Part shown: one piece after another, positions 7,281 to 12,873 of the stretch
Layout of the letters: every line of letters starts with the position of its first letter
Position numbering within the stretch: the first letter of the stretch is position 1
Source of the DNA: Patescibacteria group bacterium
GTDB lineage: Bacteria > Patescibacteriota > Gracilibacteria > UBA1369 > LOWO2-01-FULL-3
Direction of reading: 5' to 3'
Assembly (NCBI GenBank): GCA_018818755.1
Contig: JAHIRL010000133.1
Coordinates: forward strand, 1-18,255
Length of the DNA stretch: 18,255 nucleotides
The notes under the pieces: generated by a model
Seen by the model: the letters and a program-made list of their open reading frames with translations, nothing else
What the model was told of the DNA's origin: nothing
The model's database searches: none
Position numbers and translations under genes: made by a program

Positions 7281-7727
7281 ATGTCTGATCTCGAGAAAAC
7301 CAATATCATTGTTCTAGAGGACGAACTCCTTGTCGCTAATTTTTGCAAAAGAGCGCTTTCAACATTGTTGGATGTCGATGTCGATAAAGACCTGATTTCT
7401 GTGTTTAAAAATACTGAAGAAGCAAAGAAGGGGATTTCTGATCTGATCATGAGTGAAACCCTTGATTCGGTTCGCCTGATTCTTTCAGATATAGATTTGC
7501 CCGAAAAGGATGAAGGGCTTGAGCTTTATCAAGAACTGAGAGCTATGCCTCAGCTTGAAAAAACTCCCTATATTTTAATGTCCGGCAGGGCGAATGAAAA
7601 CCTGCTTAGCCAAACCCTTGAAGAAATGAAGAACAAAGATGCTTTACTTAGGTCTTTGCAAAAACCTTTTAGGGTGGATGCTTTTATAGTTATTTTGCGT
7701 TCTCTTTCTTTGATCGAAGACAAATAA
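7281..7727 (+). CDS. Single-domain response regulator (receiver only), 148 aa
   Basis: This is a CheY-like receiver domain with no output domain. The acidic cluster is Glu13-Asp14 (IIVLEDELLV), the phospho-acceptor is Asp70 in ILSDIDLPEKDEG, the switch Ser is Ser101 in PYILMSGRAN, and the conserved Lys is Lys128 in LQKPFR, so it should accept a phosphoryl group from a histidine kinase or act as a phosphate relay. No kinase is encoded in this window. The insertion between beta2 and the Asp-bearing strand is a little longer than in CheY. It has a near-consensus promoter of its own. The last 38 bases overlap the 3' end of dxr on the opposite strand. It could act by protein-protein contact only; a DNA-binding role is not supported. 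Confidence 0.9.
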   Translation: MSDLEKTNIIVLEDELLVANFCKRALSTLLDVDVDKDLISVFKNTEEAKKGISDLIMSETLDSVRLILSDIDLPEKDEGLELYQELRAMPQLEKTPYILMSGRANENLLSQTLEEMKNKDALLRSLQKPFRVDAFIVILRSLSLIEDK

Positions 7728-8658
7728 GCAATTGCGCGAAGGTTGATGGAGGGTTTTTCATTATTCTTTCCTCTTTTTTGAGAAATTCTTTGATGCGGCC
7801 GTTGCGATAGGCTTGGAGGACAATTTTTATCCCGGGAAGGTTTTTGTGGGGGACTTCGTAGAGTTCTTGGGTTTTGGGATTTATTTTTTTGATGGATGCG
7901 GGATTAACTCCCAGCAAACAGTTTTTGATGTGTTCGCGCATGTCTGGCTGGCCAAAGTAGGCGTAGGTTTCGCCGGTTGCAAAAGTGACCATGCCGTGGA
8001 TGCGGCAGGCGGGATGAATTTTTGTGCGGATGCGGGAAAAGGGGAGCTTAAAGAGATAGTGGGCTTCGATTATTTCCAGGCCTTTGTTTATGAGGGTGGC
8101 GGATTCTAGGGTAATTTTGGGGCCCATGCTCCATTTGGGGTGTTTGGTGAGGTCTGAGGTAAGGGCGTTGACGATTTCTTGGGATGATTTTCCATAGAGG
8201 GGACCGCCGGAGCAGGGAAGGGTGATATAGTCGATTTTTTCGTTGGGGTGGGCTTTTAGAATTTCGTAAATGGCGTTGTGCTCGGAGTCTAAGGGGATTA
8301 TTTGAGAGAGATATTTTTTGATTTGCTGACCTTCGGCCACTACGGACTCTTTGTTGCCGAGGATTAGGGTTTTTCCGGCTTTTAGGGCTGAAAAAGTTGG
8401 CTTTATCCCGGCTAGACCGGAAATAATATTTATCACGATGTCTGCTTCGGGGTGGGCGGCCATTTTTAAAAGAGCGGCTGAGCCGTCTTTCTTGCTTATG
8501 CCTTTACAGTTTAAGCTCTTGGCCTGTTTGTTAAGTAGCCGGGTGTTTTGGCCGGCGGCTAGGCCTATCACTTCAAATTCTTTGCGGTGCTTCTGTAAAA
8601 CTTCTAAAGTTTGTGTACCCAAAGAGCCGGTTGAGCCCAGTATAACTAATTTCTTCAT
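7690..8658 (-). CDS. dxr: 1-deoxy-D-xylulose 5-phosphate reductoisomerase (short C-terminus)
   Basis: DXR (IspC) converts DXP to 2-C-methyl-D-erythritol 4-phosphate with NADPH, the committed step of the MEP pathway. Visible are the NADPH loop GSTGSLG (8-14), LGNKESVVAEG (100-110), the metal site PLDSEHNA with Asp124 and Glu126, PCSGGPLYG, the flexible loop HPKWSMGPKI with Trp176, and SATLINKGLEIIEAH with Glu195, matching the third metal ligand (Glu231 in E. coli). At 322 residues it is about 70 shorter than usual. The C-terminal helical domain is reduced to KNLPGIKIVLQAYRNGRIKE plus a basic tail, and the NAANE-type motif is not seen. The active site and NADPH domain are complete, so activity is likely. 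The 3' end overlaps the response regulator gene by 38 bases. Its ATG is only 2 bases from the infC -35 box on the other strand. Confidence 0.95.
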   Translation of the reverse strand: MKKLVILGSTGSLGTQTLEVLQKHRKEFEVIGLAAGQNTRLLNKQAKSLNCKGISKKDGSAALLKMAAHPEADIVINIISGLAGIKPTFSALKAGKTLILGNKESVVAEGQQIKKYLSQIIPLDSEHNAIYEILKAHPNEKIDYITLPCSGGPLYGKSSQEIVNALTSDLTKHPKWSMGPKITLESATLINKGLEIIEAHYLFKLPFSRIRTKIHPACRIHGMVTFATGETYAYFGQPDMREHIKNCLLGVNPASIKKINPKTQELYEVPHKNLPGIKIVLQAYRNGRIKEFLKKEERIMKNPPSTFAQLLICLRSKKENAK

Positions 8659-8659
8659 G

Positions 8660-8688
8660 TTGACATTTTACAAGCTTTTTCGTACAAT
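8660..8688 (+). promoter_or_regulatory. Promoter of infC-rpmI-rplT
   Basis: Consensus TTGACA at 8660-8665, a 17-bp spacer and TACAAT at 8683-8688. Transcription should begin near G8694/G8695, so an ATG at 8692 is probably not in the mRNA or is at its very end. The predicted leader before ATA 8721 is about 26 nt, too short for a structured r-protein leader or riboswitch. Confidence 0.88.
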
Positions 8689-8692
8689 CCAA
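8665..8692 (-). promoter_or_regulatory. Possible dxr promoter, superimposed on the infC promoter
   Basis: On the minus strand: TTGGAT (8692-8687), a 16-bp spacer and TAAAAT (8670-8665). The -10 ends only 7 bases before the dxr ATG, so the transcript would be leaderless. Its -35 overlaps the infC -10 and its -10 touches the infC -35. Both hexamers are only fair matches. Confidence 0.4.
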
Positions 8693-8720
8693 TGGCTTTT
8701 TTAATTGTAATCCCGATTAT

Positions 8721-9233
8721 ATAGCAAAACATCTAAGGATAAATCAAGCTATCAAGTCTCCCACCGTTCGACTTGTCGACGATGAAGGGAAGCAGCTTGG
8801 AATTATGGGTACCGAGAAAGCCCTTGCGCTAGCCAAAGAGAAAGATCTCGACTTAGCAGAGGTTTCTCCTCAAGCTCAACCGCCTGTTTGCAAAATAATG
8901 GACTTTGGGAAGTACAAATATCATCAGAAAAAAGTAGATACAAAGCATCGGAAGATGCAGAAGAAAACTGAGATTAAAGGCGTGAGAATGGGGTTTAAGA
9001 CTGGCGAACATGATATGGCCGTGAAAGCCAGGCAAGCGAAGAAGTTTCTGGAAGCAGGTAACGGAGTGAAAGTTTCATTGATTTTTAGGGGGAGAGAGGT
9101 TATATATAAAGACCTTGCGATAACAAAAATGATGAAATTTTATGAGGATATGAAGGAATTTTCTGATTTGGAAACGCCCCCAAAGGGCCAAGGGAACACA
9201 TTACTTATGATTCTAACACCTAAAAAATCATGA
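8721..9233 (+). CDS. infC: Translation initiation factor IF-3, probable ATA start
   Basis: IF-3 binds the 30S subunit, prevents early 50S joining and rejects non-canonical start codons. The N-domain is LRINQAIKSPTVRLVDDEG, then QLGIMGTEKALALAKEKDLD, AEVSPQAQPPVCKIMDFGKY; the C-domain contains IKGVRMGFKTGEHD, KKFLEAGNGVKVSLIFRGRE and a final ILTPKKS. About 170 residues is normal. Conserved sequence begins well before the first in-frame ATG (8805), and the frame from its upstream TGA (8661) to 8805 contains no ATG, GTG, TTG or CTG. ATA at 8721 gives a natural N-terminus (AKHLRINQ) and the same promoter-to-start distance as other genes. Non-AUG starts of infC are known (AUU in E. coli, AUC in Myxococcus) and allow autoregulation by IF-3. 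Alternatives are ATA at 8739 or a frame change in the T run at 8697-8702. The TGA stop overlaps the rpmI ATG (ATGA). Confidence 0.92.
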   Translation: MAKHLRINQAIKSPTVRLVDDEGKQLGIMGTEKALALAKEKDLDLAEVSPQAQPPVCKIMDFGKYKYHQKKVDTKHRKMQKKTEIKGVRMGFKTGEHDMAVKARQAKKFLEAGNGVKVSLIFRGREVIYKDLAITKMMKFYEDMKEFSDLETPPKGQGNTLLMILTPKKS

Positions 9234-9421
9234 AGCAAAAAACACATAGCGGACTGAAAAAAAGGATCAAAAAGACAGGAAGTGGAAAATTGATGGTTGA
9301 AAAATCATGTAAAAGACACTTGCTTGACAATAAATCCAAAAAACAGAAGAAGCTGGGAAAAGGCGGAATTGCCGTGAACCCAAGCCGATTGAAGTCTGTA
9401 AAAAAACTATTAGTAATATAA
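9230..9421 (+). CDS. rpmI: Ribosomal protein bL35
   Basis: A 63-residue, very basic large-subunit protein. It has the family pattern [17 protein letters not shown], then [16 protein letters not shown] and a C-terminal [11 protein letters not shown]. It lies between infC and rplT in the order conserved across bacteria. The ATG at 9230 overlaps the infC stop as ATGA, so translation is probably coupled; there is no Shine-Dalgarno sequence. Confidence 0.96.
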   Translation: MKQKTHSGLKKRIKKTGSGKLMVEKSCKRHLLDNKSKKQKKLGKGGIAVNPSRLKSVKKLLVI

Positions 9422-9425
9422 TAAT

Positions 9426-9773
9426 ATGACCAGGATTAAAAGAGGCGTTACCGCCCACCGTAGGCACCGAAAAGTTGTGAAGGCTGCCAAAGGTTATCGA
9501 GGCCTAAGAAGTAAAACCTTTAGACAGGCCAAGAACGCCGTCATGAAAGCTGGAATTCACAGCTATCGAGACAGGCGTCTTAAAAAGAGAACCTTTAGAA
9601 GCTTGTGGATTGCCAGAATTAATGCGGCATGCAGAGCGCTTGATGTAAAGTACAGTCGTTTGATCGACGGTATGACCAAAAAGAACATCTCAGTAAACCG
9701 CAAAATGCTCGCAGAGATCGCGGTTTCTGCTCCCGAAGCCTTTAAGGCTGTTGTGGAAAAGGCGATGGCGTAG
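9426..9773 (+). CDS. rplT: Ribosomal protein bL20
   Basis: A 115-residue protein that binds 23S rRNA early in 50S assembly. It has the long basic N-terminal helix ([40 protein letters not shown]) and the globular domain ([20 protein letters not shown], then [20 protein letters not shown] and [19 protein letters not shown]). It starts 4 bases after the rpmI stop with only A/T-rich sequence before it. G and C are more balanced and A more frequent here than in surrounding genes, as expected for a highly expressed gene. A strong terminator follows 20 bases after the stop. Confidence 0.98.
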   Translation: MTRIKRGVTAHRRHRKVVKAAKGYRGLRSKTFRQAKNAVMKAGIHSYRDRRLKKRTFRSLWIARINAACRALDVKYSRLIDGMTKKNISVNRKMLAEIAVSAPEAFKAVVEKAMA

Positions 9774-9793
9774 AGCTGCTTATGTTGGAATTT

Positions 9794-9828
9794 AAGCCGG
9801 CTCGTACGAAAGTTCGGGTCGGTTTTTT
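9794..9828 (+). terminator. Rho-independent terminator of infC-rpmI-rplT
   Basis: The left arm AAGCCGGCTCGTAC (9794-9807) pairs with GTTCGGGTCGGTTT (9812-9825) around a GAAA tetraloop. The 14-position stem has three G-U pairs and one U-U mismatch, and the strand ends in a run of T (9823-9828). It lies 20 bases after the rplT stop. Confidence 0.88.
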
Positions 9829-9838
9829 GTCGGAGAGA

Positions 9839-9852
9839 CCGTGTCGACACGG
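9839..9852. repeat. Perfect 14-bp palindrome, possible operator
   Basis: CCGTGTCGACACGG equals its own reverse complement. It sits between the rplT terminator and the promoter at 9889-9917, 36 bases upstream of that -35 box. The position suits an activator or other dimeric regulator site, or a small cruciform/hairpin at a read-through transcript end. No regulator is identified. Confidence 0.5.
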
Positions 9853-9888
9853 CGAAATTGTTGGTGTAGTGCTGCGACTTTTTAGGGC

Positions 9889-9917
9889 TTGACGCTTTTG
9901 CGTTTTTCTGTTATATT
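9889..9917 (+). promoter_or_regulatory. Promoter of the exported-protein gene
   Basis: TTGACG at 9889-9894, a 17-bp spacer and TATATT at 9912-9917. The -10 ends 30 bases before the ATG at 9947, which supports that ATG over the in-frame TTG at 9929 (only 12 bases away). No Shine-Dalgarno sequence. Confidence 0.82.
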
Positions 9918-9946
9918 TTTGTGCTTATTTGCTAACTATCATTAAA

Positions 9947-10573
9947 ATGTCAAAAATTAATTCTTTGCTATTAGTTGCCGTTGGCGCAGCATGTTCAAAT
10001 GCTGAGGCGTTGGCTGCCGACAAAACTCCTGATGAGCCCAACATGGTGGAGTTGCATCAAAAGTGTGAATCTCTATCACAAAATGTTGTTAATGTGACGA
10101 TGAATTTTCAGGCGAGACTGTTAAATGCTGTGAAGGTTGTTGCCCCGGGCGCAAAGGAGGAGCTGATTATTAACTGCACCAAGGCTGATCTGAATTCTAA
10201 CGAGGATCTTGAAGAATGCGTAAAGGGAAGTGGTGCTGATAAAAAGGCATTTCATGCTTCTTCTTCTGTTTCTGTTCTCGATAAAACAACTAAGGAAACC
10301 AAGGCAGAAACATGTATAAAGAAACTTGATGCTCAAACAATACAGCTTGGAGAGATGAAAAGAGCTATGGAGTTTTTTGAGAGAAGAGCTTCTGAGATAA
10401 GAATAAAAACTGCAACTGATCTGGAGGCAAAGGAAAAAGAGGTGAAAGCGTTAATGGGAGATGGAAGCGGTTCTACGAAGAAGGAGGAGGTTAAGCCGTC
10501 ATCACAGAAGTCAACACCTTGTCATAAATTACCAGAGCTAATTCCTTTGATGCCCCTTGATAAGTCTAAGTGA
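9947..10573 (+). CDS. Unknown exported protein, 208 aa
   Basis: Not recognised. An N-terminal signal peptide is visible: basic start MSKINS, hydrophobic core LLLVAVGAA, and a cleavage-like site ALA-AD near residue 23. A cysteine at residue 16 (VGAACSN) could instead be a poor lipobox. The mature part is hydrophilic, with five cysteines spread through it (LHQKCES, INCTK, EECVKG, ETCIKK, TPCHK), a central Ser-rich segment (FHASSSVSVLDKTTK), a helical, probably coiled stretch (KRAMEFFERRASEIRIKTAT, then DLEAKEKEVKALM) and a Lys/Ser/Pro tail (KKEEVKPSSQKSTPCHKL). There are no transmembrane segments after the signal and no enzyme motif. It is a single-gene unit with its own promoter and an upstream palindrome, and ends before a bidirectional hairpin. 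It may be a surface or periplasmic protein specific to this lineage. Confidence 0.8.
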   Translation: MSKINSLLLVAVGAACSNAEALAADKTPDEPNMVELHQKCESLSQNVVNVTMNFQARLLNAVKVVAPGAKEELIINCTKADLNSNEDLEECVKGSGADKKAFHASSSVSVLDKTTKETKAETCIKKLDAQTIQLGEMKRAMEFFERRASEIRIKTATDLEAKEKEVKALMGDGSGSTKKEEVKPSSQKSTPCHKLPELIPLMPLDKSK

Positions 10574-10579
10574 TTCAAT

Positions 10580-10603
10580 AAAAGTCTGCATGTGCACACT
10601 TTT
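10580..10603. terminator. Probable bidirectional terminator hairpin
   Basis: AAAAGTCTGCA (10580-10590) and TGCACACTTTT (10593-10603) form an 11-position inverted repeat with one mismatch, with A on one side and T on the other. It lies in the 28-base gap between the convergent 9947 gene and acyP, touching the acyP stop codon. The stem is A/T-rich, so its strength is uncertain. Confidence 0.5.
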
Positions 10604-10871
10604 ACCTAACTTCAAACTCGAGTTTTGACAAATCTGGCTCTTTCCACCGCACATCAACATTGTCTACCTGCGCTATTTCCGGGCCTTGCCTGCACCATTC
10701 AATAAATTTCCGAATCGCGCCCTCTTCGCCCTGAATAAGAATCTCTACGCTGCCATCGTCCACATTTTTAGCATAGCCAACGAGACCTAGTTTTTTGGCT
10801 TCGTCCTTAGCTGCACCTCGAAACCAGACACCCTGGACCCGGCCGGAAATGTTTAGCCTGGCTTGTTTCAT
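10602..10871 (-). CDS. acyP: Acylphosphatase
   Basis: Acylphosphatase hydrolyses acyl phosphates such as acetyl phosphate and carbamoyl phosphate. The 89-residue protein has the complete family signature: GRVQGVWFRGAAKDEAKKLG with catalytic Arg18, GYAKNVDDGSVEILIQGEEG with catalytic Asn36, and the FIEWCRQGPEIAQVDNV segment of the second helix and strand. The ATG at 10871 directly abuts the TAA stop of the upstream cyclophilin gene (TAAATG), so the two are surely co-transcribed and probably translationally coupled. Whether the carbamoyl phosphate made by CarB elsewhere in the window is a substrate cannot be told from sequence. Confidence 0.96.
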   Translation of the reverse strand: MKQARLNISGRVQGVWFRGAAKDEAKKLGLVGYAKNVDDGSVEILIQGEEGAIRKFIEWCRQGPEIAQVDNVDVRWKEPDLSKLEFEVR

Positions 10872-11498
10872 TTAGAATTTGCTAATTTCCACACTTTCGA
10901 TCATGGCGTCGTCAAGTGGCTGATCCATTCCGTCTGTGGGCATTTCGGCAATCGTGTCAACAACATCCATTCCCTCGTAGGCATAGCCAAAAACTGCGTA
11001 TTGTCCGTCTAGGAAGTGGGAATCTTCGTGGACTATAAAGAATTGGCTTCCAGCTGAATCCGGAGCGGCTGTGCGGGCCATAGAAAGAGCGCCTCTGCGA
11101 TGGTCGAGACCTTCAATGAATTCGTTTTTGAGTAGTGTGCCCGGTCCCTTAAAGCTGTACCCGCCGGTTCCGTTTTTGTTTTGAAAATCTCCTCCCTGAA
11201 TCATAAATCCTTTAATTACCCTGTGGAAAGGGACATCTGTATATTTGCCCTGATTGGCAAGTTCGATAAAGTTTTCTGTGGTAAGCGGAACCATGTCGGT
11301 GTAGAGAAGAACTTTAATTTCTCCTTTGTTGGTCTTGATTGTGGCGATAGTATCGCCTTTTTCCGGTGAGAGTTTCATTTGTGCGGTGTTAGTGGTTGGG
11401 GGAAGGTCTTCGACAATTGGCTGTTCTTGATCCTTGCTTTCGCAACCGAATGCGAAAATTGAGCCTATAATCATCAATCCTGTGAGTAATTTTTTCAT
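10872..11498 (-). CDS. Cyclophilin-type peptidyl-prolyl isomerase, probable lipoprotein
   Basis: Catalyses proline cis-trans isomerisation in proteins folding outside the cytoplasmic membrane. It has an N-terminal signal (MKKLLTGLMIIGSIFAFGC) with a loose lipobox (AFGC, Cys19), then a hydrophilic linker rich in Pro, Thr and Glu, then a cyclophilin domain from about residue 47. Core motifs are FHRVIKGFMIQGGDF, GTGGYSFKGPG, RGALSMARTA, the catalytic-core SAGSQFFIVHED and LDGQYAVFGYAYEGMDVVD. The length of 208 residues is normal for exported bacterial cyclophilins. The ATG at 11498 is chosen because of the signal peptide and the promoter 27 bases upstream; the open frame extending to 11861 lies inside murF on the other strand and is not coding. 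First gene of a two-gene unit with acyP. Confidence 0.94.
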   Translation of the reverse strand: MKKLLTGLMIIGSIFAFGCESKDQEQPIVEDLPPTTNTAQMKLSPEKGDTIATIKTNKGEIKVLLYTDMVPLTTENFIELANQGKYTDVPFHRVIKGFMIQGGDFQNKNGTGGYSFKGPGTLLKNEFIEGLDHRRGALSMARTAAPDSAGSQFFIVHEDSHFLDGQYAVFGYAYEGMDVVDTIAEMPTDGMDQPLDDAMIESVEISKF

Positions 11499-11524
11499 GA
11501 GAAGTGGGGTTATTTGAGGTTTTG

Positions 11525-11552
11525 ATTCTAGCAGATTTTGCTCGCTTTTCAA
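11525..11552 (-). promoter_or_regulatory. Promoter of the cyclophilin-acyP operon (minus strand)
   Basis: On the minus strand: TTGAAA (11552-11547), a 16-bp spacer and TAGAAT (11530-11525), with TG one base upstream of the -10 (TGcTAGAAT). The -10 ends 27 bases before the ATG at 11498. No Shine-Dalgarno sequence. Confidence 0.75.
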
Positions 11553-11561
11553 AAAGTTTTG

Positions 11562-11570
11562 TGCTATCTT
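11562..11570 (+). promoter_or_regulatory. Possible extended -10 promoter of the murF-like operon
   Basis: TGcTATCTT is an extended -10 motif whose last base lies 23 bases before the ATG at 11593. There is no good -35 box at 16-18 bp. AAGGG a few bases before the ATG is the closest thing to a Shine-Dalgarno sequence among the starts of this window. Confidence 0.4.
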
Positions 11571-11592
11571 TTTCGCGCATTTAAGGGCTTTT

Positions 11593-12864
11593 ATGAAAAA
11601 CTTGGTAAGGAGGGCGGTTTTGTTTCTGCTCAAAATTATGGCTAGGTACAGGATGAAAAAGTTTCGGGGAAAGATTGTGATAGTAACCGGATCTGTGGGA
11701 AAAACTAGCACTAAAGACGCTATTTTTACTGTTTTAAACAGGCAGTTTCGGGTGAGGCGAAGCGAGAAGAGTATGAACAGCGAATTTGGCTTGCTTTTGA
11801 CGATTTTGGATATTGAAAGTGGATATAGTAGTGCTTTCAAGTGGGGAGCTTTTTTGCTCAAGGCCTTTTATAACTCCTTTTCGCGGGATCATAGTGAGAT
11901 TTTGCTTTTGGAGTTGGGGGTGGACAAAAAAGGTGATATGGATTTTTTGCTTTCGATTGTGCGACCAGATGTGACTGTGTTTACAAATGTTTCGCCGGTG
12001 CATATTGCCGATGGACAGTTTGCGGGATTGGATGAAATTTTTGAAGAAAAACGCAAAGCCATTGATGCAATGGGGGTGGATGGAATTGCTGTTTTGAATG
12101 TGGACAACGAGTTTATTGCAAAATTGGCCAAAAAGAGGGGGAAGAAAAATACCCTGACTTATTCGATTAGAGAAAATGCGGATTTTCGGGCTAGATCACT
12201 AAAACTTGAGCTGGACGGAACTTCTTTTATTCTTGAGCATGAGGGGAAAAAGTATGAGGTTTCAAGTTCGGTTTTGGGGAAATATAACGCCTTTGTAATG
12301 TTGCCGGCTATTATTTGCGGGCTTATTTTTAAGATGGATATTGTTGATGCGATTTTGGCCTTGGGAGAGTATCAGTTGCCACCGGGACGAATGAGCCTGA
12401 TTGCGGGAAAAGATGGTTCGAGTATTTTGGACAGTTCATATAATTCTTCGCCGGAGGCTTTGCTTGAGGCTCTTAAGCTTTTGGGGGCTTTGGGGGAGGG
12501 GAAAAGGAAGATTGCTGTGCTTGGTTCAATGAATGAGCTGGGGACTTCTTCTCACAGGATGCATGAGGAGCTTGGAAGGGCTGTGCCAAAATATGCAGAT
12601 GAATTGATCACTGTGGGAAAGGATGCCGAGTTTTTTGCGAAGGGGGCTTTGAATGCCGGGATGGAGAAAGGAAAGGTGTCTTCTTATGCCAATGCTCACG
12701 CGGCGGCTGTGGATTATGTGCCGAAGTCTAAAGATTTGTTGCTTGTGAAGGGGTCGCAGAATATGGTGCGGCTGGAGCGTTTTGTTAAGGCGGTGATGGC
12801 CGAGCCGGAGCGGGCTTCCGAACTATTGGTTAGACAGGAAAAAGATTGGAAAAAGATAGATTAA
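11593..12864 (+). CDS. MurF-like Mur ligase lacking the N-terminal substrate domain
   Basis: MurF adds D-Ala-D-Ala to UDP-MurNAc-tripeptide in peptidoglycan synthesis. Central and C-terminal Mur-ligase features match MurF: ATP loop TGSVGKTSTKD (32-42), LLELGVDKKGDM, the VSPVHIADGQFAGLDEIFEE segment followed by KRKA with the lysine that is normally carbamylated, then LDSSYNSSPEALLEALKLL (usually DxYNANP), VLGSMNELGTSSHRMHEELG, and KGSQNMVRLERFV. The ATP loop sits at residue 33, where E. coli MurF has it near 107, so domain 1, which binds the UDP end of the substrate, is absent. In its place is a short basic/hydrophobic lead (MKNLVRRAVLFLLKIMARYR) that could touch the membrane. Only 94 bases separate it from the divergent cyclophilin gene, so no room exists for the missing domain. 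It may be MurF with an altered way of holding substrate, or a related ligase with a different amide product. Confidence 0.85.
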   Translation: MKNLVRRAVLFLLKIMARYRMKKFRGKIVIVTGSVGKTSTKDAIFTVLNRQFRVRRSEKSMNSEFGLLLTILDIESGYSSAFKWGAFLLKAFYNSFSRDHSEILLLELGVDKKGDMDFLLSIVRPDVTVFTNVSPVHIADGQFAGLDEIFEEKRKAIDAMGVDGIAVLNVDNEFIAKLAKKRGKKNTLTYSIRENADFRARSLKLELDGTSFILEHEGKKYEVSSSVLGKYNAFVMLPAIICGLIFKMDIVDAILALGEYQLPPGRMSLIAGKDGSSILDSSYNSSPEALLEALKLLGALGEGKRKIAVLGSMNELGTSSHRMHEELGRAVPKYADELITVGKDAEFFAKGALNAGMEKGKVSSYANAHAAAVDYVPKSKDLLLVKGSQNMVRLERFVKAVMAEPERASELLVRQEKDWKKID

Positions 12865-12873
12865 GTTTTAATT

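Noticed and set aside
8689..8720. Riboswitch or L20/IF3-type structured leader before infC
   Set aside because: The predicted leader is only about 26 nt and shows no stem-loop of note.
8805..9233. infC starting at the ATG at 8805
   Set aside because: This would cut off the conserved IF-3 N-terminus (RINQAIKSPTVRLVDDEG), which is clearly encoded in frame upstream and downstream of the promoter.
11499..11861. N-terminal extension of the cyclophilin frame
   Set aside because: The added residues lie inside murF on the other strand. The signal peptide starts at the ATG at 11498 with a promoter just upstream.
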